This document shows positions 52,646 to 62,313 of a stretch of 64,000 bases of DNA, piece by piece. Origin of the DNA: CAYQDB01 sp964416195 (GTDB taxonomy: Bacteria > Zixibacteria > MSB-5A5 > GN15 > FEB-12). The translations under genes were made by a program, and so were the position numbers. The notes below the pieces were generated by a model that saw only the letters and a program-made list of their open reading frames with translations, did no database searches and was not told where the DNA came from. The DNA lies in assembly GCA_964416195.1 (NCBI GenBank), contig CAYQDB010000005.1:1-64000 (forward strand). Reading direction: 5' to 3'. The number at the start of each line of letters is the position of its first letter. Position 1 is the stretch's first letter.

Positions 52646-55050
52646 TGCCTTATTCTGGAGACGAGCGGTCTTTGAGGCCTCACCTTCGTTTTGCAGAACG
52701 GGGACCTGGTCATGGCCAGCTTGATCGCCTCCCTGATTGTATGCACGAAATGCAAACTCAGCCCATCGAGCAACTCAGGTTGGAGCTCTTCCATATCCGT
52801 ACAGTTCTTTTCCGGCAAAATGATCTTGTTTATGCCGAGCCGTTTGGCTGCAAGCAATTTCTCATTCAATCCTCCGACAGGTAAAATATCTCCGGTCAGC
52901 GTTATCTCACCGGTCATGGCGGTATCTGTACGGACGGGGATTCCCGTCAGTGTCGAAAGCGTTGCAGTCAGCAGTGTAATACCCGCCGAAGGTCCATCCT
53001 TGGGAACTGCGCCTTCGGGAATATGAACATGCAAATCGAGTTCTTCAAAGAAGCTCTCACTAAAACCAAAGCTGCTGGCATGATTGCGGATATATGACAG
53101 GGCCGCCATGGCCGACTCGCGCATCACGTCTCCCAGTGAACCGGTAAGCGTCAGCTTGCCCTTACCCTTCATAGGCACGACTTCCACCGGAAGGACTTCT
53201 CCTCCTACCTCAGTCCAGGCTAGCCCCACCGCATAGCCGACAGTCGGATGGGTCTTGATATTGGTGCCGATGAACTTTGGCGCACCCAGCAACTTGTGTA
53301 CTTTGCTCTTTGTAAATGTCACGCTCCTGAGCTTCTTCCCCTCAGCCAGCTGCACCGCCACCTTGCGTAGCATGCTTCCGATTTTTCGCTCCAGTTCCCG
53401 CACACCCGATTCCCTGGTGTAGCGACGAATGATGTCGTACAGAGCGTCATCCCTGAAGGTGATATTCATCTTTTCCAACCCGATCTCTTTGAGCAGCTTG
53501 GGGATAAGATAATCGCGCGCTATTGTGGCTTTTTCGAAGTCCAGGTAACCGGGCAGACGGATTATCTCCATGCGGTCGCGAAGGGCTGCCGGAACCGGCC
53601 AGATCGTATTCGCCGTTGTAATAAACAGGATATTCGATAGATCGTATTCGACCTCAAGATAATTGTCGGTGAAAGAGTAATTCTGTTCCGGGTCGAGAAC
53701 CTCCAGGAGAGCCGAGGCGGGATCCCCACGGAAGTCCTTACCTGTCTTATCCACCTCGTCAAGTAGCAATACGGGATTAGACGACCCGGCCCTTTTTATC
53801 ATCTGAATGATGCGACCCGGCAAGGCGCCGACATACGTGCGGCGATGCCCTCGGATTTCCGCTTCATCGTGGATACCCCCCAGTGACATCCTGACGAATT
53901 CACGTCCCAGAGCGCGCGCAACGGACCGTCCGACCGAAGTCTTCCCCACTCCGGGCGGACCAACCAGACAGAGAATCGGGCCCTTCACTTTCCCAGCCAG
54001 GCGGATCACCGCCAGGTGCTCCAGAATACGCCGTTTCGCTTTCTCCAGTCCATAATGATCGCCATCCAAAATCGCTTTGACCTTTTTGAAATCAACCCGG
54101 TCCCGGGTAGTTTGATTCCACGGGAGACACAGCAGCCATTCGAGGTAGGAACGAACAACCCCTGACTCCGCGGAGTAGGGATGCATCTTGGCGAGTTTCT
54201 TGATTTCTTCCTCCGCCTTGACTCTCACGTGCTTGGGGCAGTCTATGCTTTCAAGTTTTGTATACAGGTCATCGACTTCAGCTGTGGGCTCATCAAACTG
54301 GCCGAGCTCATCCTTGATTGCCTTGAGTTGCTGTTGGAGGTAGAACTCGCGCTGGCTGCGCGACATCGATTCCCGAACATTTCCTTCGATTGTCTGCTCA
54401 ATTTTGAGTATCTCGATCTCTTCCTTGAGAATCCTCGATAACAACTCCAGTTGCTCCTTGAGCGTGAACGCTTCCAGAAGCTTCTGTTTGCTCTCCACCT
54501 TGTGCAGAAGGTGAGCAGCCATGACATCCACCTGGTGCTGATGCTTCTCAATCGACGCCAGTGACACCGCTACCTCGTCCGGCACCCGCCGATTCAAACG
54601 AACATACTCGGTAAAATGCTCGCTCACCGAGCGGAACAGGGCTTCCGTTTTACGATCAATAGGCCCAGTATCGGGAGGTACCACTTTGATGTCGGCGGCC
54701 AGGTATTTGGCGCTCGCGGTAAAGGATGCTATCTGGGCACGAACAAGACCCTCCACGAGCACTTTTAGAGTCCCGTTGGGCATCCTCGTTACTTGCAGAA
54801 TGTGAGCCACAACCCCGACCCTGAATAGGTCCTTCGGGCTGGGACGGTCGATGTCGGCCGCTCGTTGAGTGAGTAGCATCGCCTGTTTGTCCTTGCCCAT
54901 AGCCTGCTTGAGAGCGTTAACAGTGAACTCCCGCCCGACCAGCAGGGGATACATCATGTGCGGGAATACCACCACATCTCTCAGCGGGATCACCGGAAGA
55001 TGCGACTTCACCTCGATGACTTCAGAATTATGGTCTAATTTCATTTCCAA
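52642..55050 (-). CDS. lon: Endopeptidase La (Lon protease)
   Basis: An 802-residue ATP-dependent protease of typical length. The N-terminal substrate-binding domain opens LPVIPLRDVVVFPHMMYPLLVGRE in outline; the AAA module has Walker A GPPGVGKTS and Walker B VLLLDEVDK; the protease domain ends with the catalytic serine in KDGPSAGIT and lysine in LPVGGLNEKLLAAKR. Role: degradation of misfolded and regulatory proteins. The 236-base gap 55051-55286 upstream presumably holds its promoter; I found no sequence there good enough to call, and no CIRCE element. Confidence 0.97.
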   Translation of the reverse strand: MEMKLDHNSEVIEVKSHLPVIPLRDVVVFPHMMYPLLVGREFTVNALKQAMGKDKQAMLLTQRAADIDRPSPKDLFRVGVVAHILQVTRMPNGTLKVLVEGLVRAQIASFTASAKYLAADIKVVPPDTGPIDRKTEALFRSVSEHFTEYVRLNRRVPDEVAVSLASIEKHQHQVDVMAAHLLHKVESKQKLLEAFTLKEQLELLSRILKEEIEILKIEQTIEGNVRESMSRSQREFYLQQQLKAIKDELGQFDEPTAEVDDLYTKLESIDCPKHVRVKAEEEIKKLAKMHPYSAESGVVRSYLEWLLCLPWNQTTRDRVDFKKVKAILDGDHYGLEKAKRRILEHLAVIRLAGKVKGPILCLVGPPGVGKTSVGRSVARALGREFVRMSLGGIHDEAEIRGHRRTYVGALPGRIIQMIKRAGSSNPVLLLDEVDKTGKDFRGDPASALLEVLDPEQNYSFTDNYLEVEYDLSNILFITTANTIWPVPAALRDRMEIIRLPGYLDFEKATIARDYLIPKLLKEIGLEKMNITFRDDALYDIIRRYTRESGVRELERKIGSMLRKVAVQLAEGKKLRSVTFTKSKVHKLLGAPKFIGTNIKTHPTVGYAVGLAWTEVGGEVLPVEVVPMKGKGKLTLTGSLGDVMRESAMAALSYIRNHASSFGFSESFFEELDLHVHIPEGAVPKDGPSAGITLLTATLSTLTGIPVRTDTAMTGEITLTGDILPVGGLNEKLLAAKRLGINKIILPEKNCTDMEELQPELLDGLSLHFVHTIREAIKLAMTRSPFCKTKVRPQRPLVSRIRQ

Positions 55051-55286
55051 CCGTAAACCCGGGCCTCAGCCAGATTACTTCGTCCAAACATATCAGAATA
55101 CGCATTTCCTCTTTATTTTCAAACACAATTTTGGTTATTCGCTCTACCGGCAGATTTCTCCATAATTCCTCACAGTCTAGTCTCCCGAATTTCTCTTGAG
55201 GAAAGTCGTTTTTATTTTATCAAAACCCGAAGACAATAGCGTCGCTCTTTGACTATCATCCGGCGCAGTTACTGTATACTAACGAA

Positions 55287-56447
55287 TCAAGCTCTTAACG
55301 ATTCGTTATAGACCTTTTCCGCGTACCGGTCGGTCATACCTGCGATATAATCGGCAATGACAACCTCCATCTTTTCTCTCTCGAGCATCTGTTGGAAACG
55401 CGGCGGCATTAGTGACGGGTCTTTGTATATCCGTTTGAAGATAGTCTCAATGATCTTGCGGGCTCGATCCGACATGGTTACCAGCCGGGGATGACGGTAG
55501 AGCTTGGTCCGCAGTAACAACTTCATATCCTGCACTATTTCCTGCATTGTCTCCGAGTAACGGCATATCTTTCCTGCGCTGCTACGTACCCCCGAGAGAT
55601 CCGAGATTCTAAACCGGCTGAGTCGCTCTTGCGTTTCATTGATGACATCAATCACCATCCGATCAACCAGACGTCTCACCAGCGCATATCGCCGTTGAAC
55701 GTCCGAAAGCAGCGAAAAGTTACGGTCAGCATCAAACTGACAGTATTCCCAGAACGCCCCTTCTCTCAGGTCTTCGAAGGCGATCAGACCGGAAGATAAC
55801 CCGTCGTCGATGTCGTGTGAGTTATAGGCGATCTCGTCACCGATATCTACCAGGGACGCCTCGAGGGTCGGCTGTTGTAAGGGATCAAATTCCGCCAAAT
55901 TCATCTTCAGGGACGTTTCATGTTTGACAATTCCCTCCCGCACTTCAAACGACAGGTTCAACCCCGGGTGCTCCGGGTAGCGCTGTTCCAGTATATCCAC
56001 CACGCGCAGGGACTGGTAGTTGTGATTGAATCCGTCGTGATCCTTCAGAAGATCATTCAACACATCTTCACCTGCATGACCAAATGGCGTGTGGCCAAGA
56101 TCATGCACCAGCGCCACTGCTTCGGTGAGGTCCTCATTCAGGCGCAGGTTCCTCGCCAGCGTGCGGCTTATTTGAGCTACTTCAATAGTATGGGTCAATC
56201 GGGTTCGGTAGTGGTCTCGCTCATGTGGGATAAACACCTGCGTCTTGTACTCCAGCCGTCTGAAAGCAGCAGAATGGATGACTCGGTCTCGGTCACGCTG
56301 GAAGGCAGTGCGAAGGGAATGTTCTGCCTGCGGATAAACCCTTCCTCGTGACTCTGACGACAACGCCGCATACGGCGCCAGGAACTCCCGTTCCCTGCGC
56401 TCGATCTCTATTCTGGTCAGACGCTGCGAAGCAGATGATAAAGTCAC
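55287..56447 (-). CDS. dgt: Deoxyguanosinetriphosphate triphosphohydrolase-like protein (dGTPase)
   Basis: A 386-residue HD-domain protein. The metal ligands are in RLTHTIEVAQI and HDLGHTPFGHAGED, with further histidines in HKH-like FNHNYQ and the D of DIGDEIAYNSHD. YKTQVF and the N-terminal FQRDRDRVIHSAAFRRLEYKT region are classic dGTPase text. Role: cleavage of dNTPs to nucleoside and triphosphate, balancing dNTP pools. It overlaps the upstream surface-protein gene by 4 bases, an odd pairing of a nucleotide enzyme with secreted proteins. Confidence 0.93.
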   Translation of the reverse strand: MTLSSASQRLTRIEIERREREFLAPYAALSSESRGRVYPQAEHSLRTAFQRDRDRVIHSAAFRRLEYKTQVFIPHERDHYRTRLTHTIEVAQISRTLARNLRLNEDLTEAVALVHDLGHTPFGHAGEDVLNDLLKDHDGFNHNYQSLRVVDILEQRYPEHPGLNLSFEVREGIVKHETSLKMNLAEFDPLQQPTLEASLVDIGDEIAYNSHDIDDGLSSGLIAFEDLREGAFWEYCQFDADRNFSLLSDVQRRYALVRRLVDRMVIDVINETQERLSRFRISDLSGVRSSAGKICRYSETMQEIVQDMKLLLRTKLYRHPRLVTMSDRARKIIETIFKRIYKDPSLMPPRFQQMLEREKMEVVIADYIAGMTDRYAEKVYNESLRA

Positions 56448-57286
56448 CGTCGTTCCTCCTTTTTGCTTACCGCGACACCAAAGCTAAAAGACAACGACAC
56501 GCTATGTGTCAGGCCAAGAGTGGGATGATAGGAGGCGGCATAGCAGATCCGGCTGTTGTTAACCACCACTTCAGCTCCGCCCCCATACTCCAGCGGCGCC
56601 GTCGATAACCCCCAGAACAAGGCGCCATGTTCCGAGGCATCTATCTTTTGGCCCAGGCCAAACTGCGGCCGTTCGGTTTTCTCCAGCTTTACTCGACCGG
56701 TTACCAGAAACGATCCTACTTCACGAACCTCAACATACACCGAGTACTTCGGGTTGACGGCAGGGCTATTCTTATCAAGTCGCGGCGATGAGAGATTATC
56801 GACACTGACCGCACCTACTATTCTGGACGTCCTGTAAGATATGTCCCCACCGAAAGTGGCAGCGCTGAGCCGGTCGTAGCGATCTCCGAATGAGATTAGC
56901 AAGGCTGACAAAGCAGCTCCCACCGTCAGCGAGTTGAGATGCCATGCCACCCCCAGCCTGGCTGTACGCTCCGCATAGAGATCACTGTGACCGAACTGAG
57001 CCAGCCCGATCGAAGTTGTGAAACAACGATACCGGTAGGCAAAAGCAACAAAAACCTGATCCAGGTCTTTCATTGCAAACCTGCGATTCGCACTCAGTTC
57101 CAACTTCACTTCGCCGGGAGCAATGCCTCCAGTGGGAACCAACACCAGTGTGGAGGCCGACGACTGCGAAAGAATCACGGTCTGACCCAACCCTGCTCCA
57201 CGTCCAGTGGCAAACTCAAAGGCAGCCGGGTTCTCAACACTAACAAGGAGAAAAAGAACAACAAATAAAATTGACTTGCCTGTCAT
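56444..57286 (-). CDS. Predicted outer-membrane beta-barrel-like protein
   Basis: About 280 residues from ATG 57286, three bases after the stop of the lamin-tail gene. A signal peptide (SILFVVLFLLVSVENPAA) is followed by a serine/glycine-rich sequence full of short amphipathic strands (VKLELSANRRFA, VFVAFAYRYRCF, FGGDISY, SLSFSFGVAV). It looks like the PorV/type IX-associated or barrel-type repeats of FCB bacteria, but I do not recognise the family. Upstream frames extend into the preceding gene and are not used. Confidence 0.75.
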   Translation of the reverse strand: MTGKSILFVVLFLLVSVENPAAFEFATGRGAGLGQTVILSQSSASTLVLVPTGGIAPGEVKLELSANRRFAMKDLDQVFVAFAYRYRCFTTSIGLAQFGHSDLYAERTARLGVAWHLNSLTVGAALSALLISFGDRYDRLSAATFGGDISYRTSRIVGAVSVDNLSSPRLDKNSPAVNPKYSVYVEVREVGSFLVTGRVKLEKTERPQFGLGQKIDASEHGALFWGLSTAPLEYGGGAEVVVNNSRICYAASYHPTLGLTHSVSLSFSFGVAVSKKEERR

Positions 57287-57288
57287 GG

Positions 57289-58947
57289 TCAGCGCGCGAT
57301 TACGATCGGTTTCTTGATTGATCCCCCGCCGGTTGCCTCGAGATACAAAACATATATGCCGATCGGAAGACGATGGCCGCTGTCGGAACGACCATCCCAT
57401 GTGTAACTGCTTCTCAAAAGACCCTCGCTATCGACAATGGTTCGCACCGCTCTCCCCTGACGGTCATAAACCCTCATCGTGAGTTCCGCTTCAGTGGGAA
57501 CCTCCTCGACAGTAATGACAGCAACGTCCTCAAAGCCATCACCATCAGGAGAAAAGACATTCGGTTCAATGGTGACCACAAGATTGGAGCCCCTCGGTTC
57601 ATACAACACTGAGTTCGCTCCTCCCGGTGAACCGCCCATGTTCTCTGATCGTCCCCATTCGCCATCACGACCGGGCTCTTCACTCCGGCCCCAGGTGAAG
57701 TTATCATCGAATACTCTGGTGTAGACAAAACGATCGCTCCCGAATCCATAATTATCAATCAAACGAACAACATCGTACCCATTGTTGAATGCCGGCCAGC
57801 GATCGAGCTGCAGGCAGGTCTTGTCGAAGCCATAGTAGAATTCCAGAAAGGCTATTGTATCTTTGGCTAAAACAACATATTCGCCTGGTTCCAACAACAG
57901 GTTGGTCTCAACAATTGAGTGCAATGACAGGGAATCTCCAAGCTTCCACCCGGCAATGTCAAACGGTTCATACAGACGGTTCTTAATTTCCACCCATTCC
58001 GTCTCCAGGGGAGTACCGGGATTAGCCAGTAACTCAGAGAGGATAATTGGTGGAAAATCAGCGCCGGTGGCAACAAAATCGAAACGATTGTTCCGGCTGC
58101 GGTCATCATCGGGCAAATATGCACTTAGATCAACATAAATACCGTTGAATGAGTACTTCCGCATTGTAACAAAGGTAGCCCGAGGTTCAATCTCAGCAAT
58201 GTCGATTGTATCTATCGTATCAGCAAACACTCCCAATCCTTCTCCAACGTCAAGACAAAGGAGCAATTGACTGCCGGAGATAACATTAAGGCCGCAATTG
58301 GCAACCGTGAACGTAATCGCAACTTGTCCGTTATCCGGTACGACGTCGACACTCTCCAGGGCGAGATCATTCGGCACCGGCGTATGCGAATTGATGAAAC
58401 CGGGTGTGGAACCGCCCAGATCAACCGACTGCGCAATCTCCAGGGACTGCGGCGATGTCCGTTCCCACGAAAAACCGTCCTGGCCCGATTCAATCCATGT
58501 CAGTTCGGAAATAAGAATCCCCAACGGATCGTACAGTTCAACGCTACCACCTGAGTTCGTGAGGGAGAATTGAGCCACGTATGGTGTTTGTAGGCGACTT
58601 TCTTCAGGGGTATCTCCCCAAACACCGGAACTGTCACCCCACAAACCTTCAAATCCGGGTGACGAAATATCTGAAACACGTTTTCGACAGACAATATAAT
58701 ACTCGCCCGCATCGAGCCATACATTGTCAGGCAATTCTATCCACTTGTCACCGACTTTTAGCTGATAGCCTACTATCGACGCAGCCGCCAATGAATCATT
58801 GTAGACTTCAATCCATTCCAGCGTAACATAGCCTCCCGGCTCGTTTGCCATGACTTCGTTAACAACAACCCCTGCCTTAGGGGAAGAACAGATCAGTGCC
58901 ACCAGCAAACCCAACACGCAAAGAACAGCGCAGATCTTGCAGGTCAC
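57289..58947 (-). CDS. Secreted lamin-tail-domain protein with C-terminal FlgD-like domain
   Basis: A 552-residue exported protein. A signal peptide (CAVLCVLGLLVALICSSPKA) leads to a lamin tail domain (about 28-165: VVVNEVMANEPGGYVTLEWIEVYN in outline, LDAGEYYIV), a CARDB-like region (about 195-300), a second lamin tail domain (about 305-440: ILSELLANPG, WVEIKNRLYEPFDIAGWKLGD) and a FlgD Ig-like end (about 455-552: FSPDGDGFEDVAVI, SYTWDGRSDSGHRLPIGIYVLYLE). Such proteins sit on the cell surface or are released. Neighbouring genes on both sides encode probable barrel proteins. Function unknown. Confidence 0.87.
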   Translation of the reverse strand: MTCKICAVLCVLGLLVALICSSPKAGVVVNEVMANEPGGYVTLEWIEVYNDSLAAASIVGYQLKVGDKWIELPDNVWLDAGEYYIVCRKRVSDISSPGFEGLWGDSSGVWGDTPEESRLQTPYVAQFSLTNSGGSVELYDPLGILISELTWIESGQDGFSWERTSPQSLEIAQSVDLGGSTPGFINSHTPVPNDLALESVDVVPDNGQVAITFTVANCGLNVISGSQLLLCLDVGEGLGVFADTIDTIDIAEIEPRATFVTMRKYSFNGIYVDLSAYLPDDDRSRNNRFDFVATGADFPPIILSELLANPGTPLETEWVEIKNRLYEPFDIAGWKLGDSLSLHSIVETNLLLEPGEYVVLAKDTIAFLEFYYGFDKTCLQLDRWPAFNNGYDVVRLIDNYGFGSDRFVYTRVFDDNFTWGRSEEPGRDGEWGRSENMGGSPGGANSVLYEPRGSNLVVTIEPNVFSPDGDGFEDVAVITVEEVPTEAELTMRVYDRQGRAVRTIVDSEGLLRSSYTWDGRSDSGHRLPIGIYVLYLEATGGGSIKKPIVIAR

Positions 58948-60569
58948 ACGGCGGCCCTCACCTCAAGCAGGATCACGGTCCGGTGCTCACCGGACGGGTT
59001 GCGATCATAGCTGTGGCTCAATTTCATCGCGGTCGTCACGTTAGAAAATATCCTCTGTTCACTTTCTATGTATGCATACCAGTAATCGATAGCGGCATCC
59101 CGCGGGTCAAATCGCGCCAGGTTAGACCAGACTTCAATCGATCTCTCTTTGCTCGGCCGATATTTCAGGTTGACAAAAACCGAGACGTAGTCCTTACGAT
59201 CGCTTTCTGTACTGTAGGCAATATAGCTTCTTACCGAGAGATTCCCAGTGCGAATTCGGCCTTCCAAACGCATCCGCTGGCTCATCCTGTCCCATGCCCG
59301 CTTTTTCGTCTTGTTGAGGTAATCAAGCCGAATCTCACAACCTTGATTTACCTTCCTGACGACCCCCGACAGAAACTGTACATCGACCGTATCCCTGTTC
59401 CGACCTGCATACAGGAGAGAATTGATCATTTCGATATCCGGCGTCAGCAGAATAATACTCTTGAGCATCCCGCCTTCCTGACCCGAACGCTTTTTCGAAT
59501 AAGGAAAATCTACTCTGTCCAGCGTATCCGTCTGCCGTAGATTACCGGCTTTGCTGCCACCCGTCAGGTCGATATAGTCATCGTTATATACCCATCCGGC
59601 ATATCTTATTTCCGCTTCGTTGAAACGATGCCTGCCCTCGGCAACAAAACCGCCCCATGAAGGTCGTTCACCGGCCTGTGCACATGTCTCAAAACTCAGG
59701 TAGCTATCGCCGTAGCGATACTGCGAAGCTAAGCCGTACTTTATGTCTTGAAGGTGTTCACCCGTATTCCTGTTCTTCAGATGACTCACGCCGACAATCA
59801 AACCCGGCTGGAATGGTGACTTCACCAGCGAAACCATGCCTCCAGCAGAGACAAGGGTGTGATTACCATCCCTGTTTATGGACGCCAATATCTCTGCCTT
59901 CAAGGCTTCGAGCTTCACTCTAGAGTAGAGGCCGTTGCAACCTCCATAGTCAGGGAACAGAAACGATTCTTCATCGAGCCGATCTGAAAACTCAAGCAGC
60001 TTTCCGCGGTATCCGAAGATCATTCCCGCCCCCAACCGGTGCGAAAAGTTGCCAAGCGTAAGCTCTCTCAGTGGACCCCGTCGATTCCGATACCGAAGGC
60101 TGCGGCTGACAAACCGCTCTCGACCGGAGTATTCCCGGTGCAACTTGAAAGCCACTTCGAGATGATCAGTTGGATAAATACAATATGAAGCTCGGTAGCG
60201 GGATCGTCCCTCTTGCTCCAGTTCCTGATAATACTTGTATCCAAACGTACCCATCGGCCTACCGGTTTTGTCCCCTGGTCTGGAAAAGGCAGCCGCCTGC
60301 TCTTTCTCAAGCGAAGTGGTCAGCGATTTGGGAGTGATCATAAAGAACGACAGGTTGGGTACTTTGTCCAGAAGATGGGCGTTGGTCGAATCGAGGCCGT
60401 GAACAATGATCTCCTGAAGAACCAGATACTGGGAATAATCAATCTCTCCCAGGCGGAGCGCCTCGAGAAGCTCATCCTCAGAGGGATATACCGATGTCGA
60501 TGGTTCCTGTGAAAATGAAAGTGACACAGATAACAGGGTGAGTACGATGATGGCAGCGAGCGCCCGCAC
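58944..60569 (-). CDS. Predicted outer-membrane beta-barrel protein with helical N-terminal domain
   Basis: A 541-residue exported protein: signal peptide (about 1-20, ending SLSFSQ), a short helical domain (about 30-75, DELLEALRLGEIDYSQYLVLQEI) and then about 440 residues of alternating strands rich in tyrosine, arginine and glycine (LTLGNFSHRLGAGMIFGYRG, YGLASQYRYGDSYLSFET), as in large barrels. I do not recognise the family; the layout recalls the helix-hairpin-helix plus barrel proteins of FCB genomes. It overlaps the lamin-tail gene by 4 bases and begins 3 bases after the sigma-54 regulator. Confidence 0.78.
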   Translation of the reverse strand: MRALAAIIVLTLLSVSLSFSQEPSTSVYPSEDELLEALRLGEIDYSQYLVLQEIIVHGLDSTNAHLLDKVPNLSFFMITPKSLTTSLEKEQAAAFSRPGDKTGRPMGTFGYKYYQELEQEGRSRYRASYCIYPTDHLEVAFKLHREYSGRERFVSRSLRYRNRRGPLRELTLGNFSHRLGAGMIFGYRGKLLEFSDRLDEESFLFPDYGGCNGLYSRVKLEALKAEILASINRDGNHTLVSAGGMVSLVKSPFQPGLIVGVSHLKNRNTGEHLQDIKYGLASQYRYGDSYLSFETCAQAGERPSWGGFVAEGRHRFNEAEIRYAGWVYNDDYIDLTGGSKAGNLRQTDTLDRVDFPYSKKRSGQEGGMLKSIILLTPDIEMINSLLYAGRNRDTVDVQFLSGVVRKVNQGCEIRLDYLNKTKKRAWDRMSQRMRLEGRIRTGNLSVRSYIAYSTESDRKDYVSVFVNLKYRPSKERSIEVWSNLARFDPRDAAIDYWYAYIESEQRIFSNVTTAMKLSHSYDRNPSGEHRTVILLEVRAAV

Positions 60570-60571
60570 GG

Positions 60572-61993
60572 TCAGCTCAGATTGTATTTCTTCAGTTTCC
60601 GGTAGAGTGTTCGTTCCCCTATACCCAGCTTGTGGGCTGCCTCCTTGCGATTACCCTTACTTTCGGCCAGCACTTGTTCAATGAGGAACCGTTCCATTTG
60701 TTCCATGGTTGTCCCTTTCTCGACGGACATTGGTGACACTTCCTCCTCCGGAACCGGCGACTCGCTGGGGAGATGGGCGGTTATCAAGTCGCGCAGCATA
60801 CGTATCTCATTACCCAGCGACAGAATAGCACGGTAGATCAGCTCCTGGCCGGCTTCTTCTACGGTCCTGCCGGTCGAAACGGGCAAGTGCGTAGCGACTG
60901 CATGCTGCTCTTCGATGAACTGCTCAATATCCTCAACCTCAACCAATCCCGTTGGTTTGAGCGCCGCCATCCGATCGGCGAAGTTCTTCAACTGGCGAAC
61001 ATTGCCCGGCCAGTCGTATTTCGTCAAGAGCTCCAAGGCAGAATCGGAATAATCCAGGTCTGGCTTGTCGGCCCAGAAATGTTGCAGCAGTGACTGGATA
61101 TCGGACTTCCTCTCCCACAACGGAGGTAGAATGATCTTTACAACCCCAATTCGGAAATAGAGGTCTTCACGAAAAAGCCGATCGGCAATTGCTTCGGTAA
61201 GGTCGCGGTTGGTAGCAGACACAACGCGCACATCGGCCTTTCTTGGTTCCGACGAACCGACCGGATAGTATGTACCATCCTCAAGAACTCGCAGCAGCTT
61301 CACCTGCATATCCGGTTTGGTCTCACCAATCTCATCAAGAAATATCGTGCCGCCTTCAGCCTTGTGAAACAATCCCTCTCTCCTGGCAACTGAACCGGTA
61401 AAGGCGCCTTTCTCATGTCCAAAAAGTTCCGACTCCAGCACTCCCTCGGCCAGCGCCCCGCAGTTTATAGCCACAAAGGGCTGTTCGCGCCGAGCGGAAT
61501 TGTCGTGAAGAGCACGAGCCACCAACTCCTTACCTGACCCCGATGGTCCCACGATCAATACGGAAATGTCGGTTTGAGCAATGCGCTCAATTGTCTCACT
61601 GACCACCTTCATCTTGGTCGAGCGACCGACCAGTTGCAAATGGTCCAGCAGGTCTTTGCTGTTTAGGATGTGCTTGATTTTTTTGGCTACGCCCTCCTCA
61701 CCAAGGTCCCGGGAGATAGCACCGTCGATATACTCATCCTCCGGTTCTGGGTGGAAGCCATCGCTCACAATAACCCAAATCTCCGTGAGACCATTATACC
61801 GGCGTATCCTTGTTGCCACGGCGCGCTTCAGGTCTGTGCGGCTTTCATCGACAAGGATAAGGTCGATCCGATTCTCCTTGACGAGATGGTAGAGTTGCGA
61901 CAACTCTGTAACCACATGACCGATCTTCTGCCAGTCAATGACGTCGTTTTCAGCTTGCTCCGAGTTGAGCAGTATTACCGTTCTATTCACCAT
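60572..61993 (-). CDS. Sigma-54-dependent transcriptional activator with pseudo-receiver domain
   Basis: A 473-residue enhancer-binding protein. Residues about 1-110 fold like a response-regulator receiver, but the acidic pair (here NSE rather than DD) and the conserved lysine are missing, although an aspartate remains at LILVDES. The AAA part (about 120-350) has Walker A GPSGSGKE, the sigma-54 contact loop ESELFGHEKGAFTGS, Walker B IFLDEIGE and a FRxDLYFRI-type segment. The C-terminus is a Fis-type helix-turn-helix (NRKEAAHKLGIGERTLYRKL). It heads a row of surface-protein genes, which it may activate. I saw no -24/-12 promoter near them. Confidence 0.93.
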   Translation of the reverse strand: MVNRTVILLNSEQAENDVIDWQKIGHVVTELSQLYHLVKENRIDLILVDESRTDLKRAVATRIRRYNGLTEIWVIVSDGFHPEPEDEYIDGAISRDLGEEGVAKKIKHILNSKDLLDHLQLVGRSTKMKVVSETIERIAQTDISVLIVGPSGSGKELVARALHDNSARREQPFVAINCGALAEGVLESELFGHEKGAFTGSVARREGLFHKAEGGTIFLDEIGETKPDMQVKLLRVLEDGTYYPVGSSEPRKADVRVVSATNRDLTEAIADRLFREDLYFRIGVVKIILPPLWERKSDIQSLLQHFWADKPDLDYSDSALELLTKYDWPGNVRQLKNFADRMAALKPTGLVEVEDIEQFIEEQHAVATHLPVSTGRTVEEAGQELIYRAILSLGNEIRMLRDLITAHLPSESPVPEEEVSPMSVEKGTTMEQMERFLIEQVLAESKGNRKEAAHKLGIGERTLYRKLKKYNLS

Positions 61994-62089
61994 ACCTCAA
62001 ACCCACCGGGGATGTGCTATTTTCCTTACTCTCCTATGCGCGGCGGACATCTATTTTGAGAGAGCCGAATAAGGGAAAGAAAGTGACCT

Positions 62090-62292
62090 CGTCATTCCCG
62101 CGAAAGGGCTTGTTGATAAACCCCGTTTCAGGGCAAAAAGGTACCAAGGTTCGTCATCGCGAGGAGTCCGCCTTGGCGGACGACGTGGCGATCTCATTGT
62201 TGCCCATAGGGATCACCGACGTGTGAGATTGCCACGCTTCGCTCGCAATGACAACATGCGTGCTTTTTCAATGCTCCCGAAAACGGGAATCC
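62090..62292. repeat. MITE-like dispersed palindromic element, copy C
   Basis: The left tail CGTCATTCCCGCGAAAGGG and TGTTGATAAA mirrors the right tail of copy A. Inside are GTCATCGCGAGGAG, a perfect hairpin GTCCGCC-TT-GGCGGAC (62168 region), GACGTGGCGATCTCATTG and pairing TGAGATTGCCACG, CTCGCAATGAC, then CTTTTTCAA and GGGAATCC. It lies in the gap 61994-62313 between the regulator and RNase R. No coding capacity. Confidence 0.75.
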
Positions 62293-62313
62293 ATTATCCT
62301 TTTCACTGGACAC

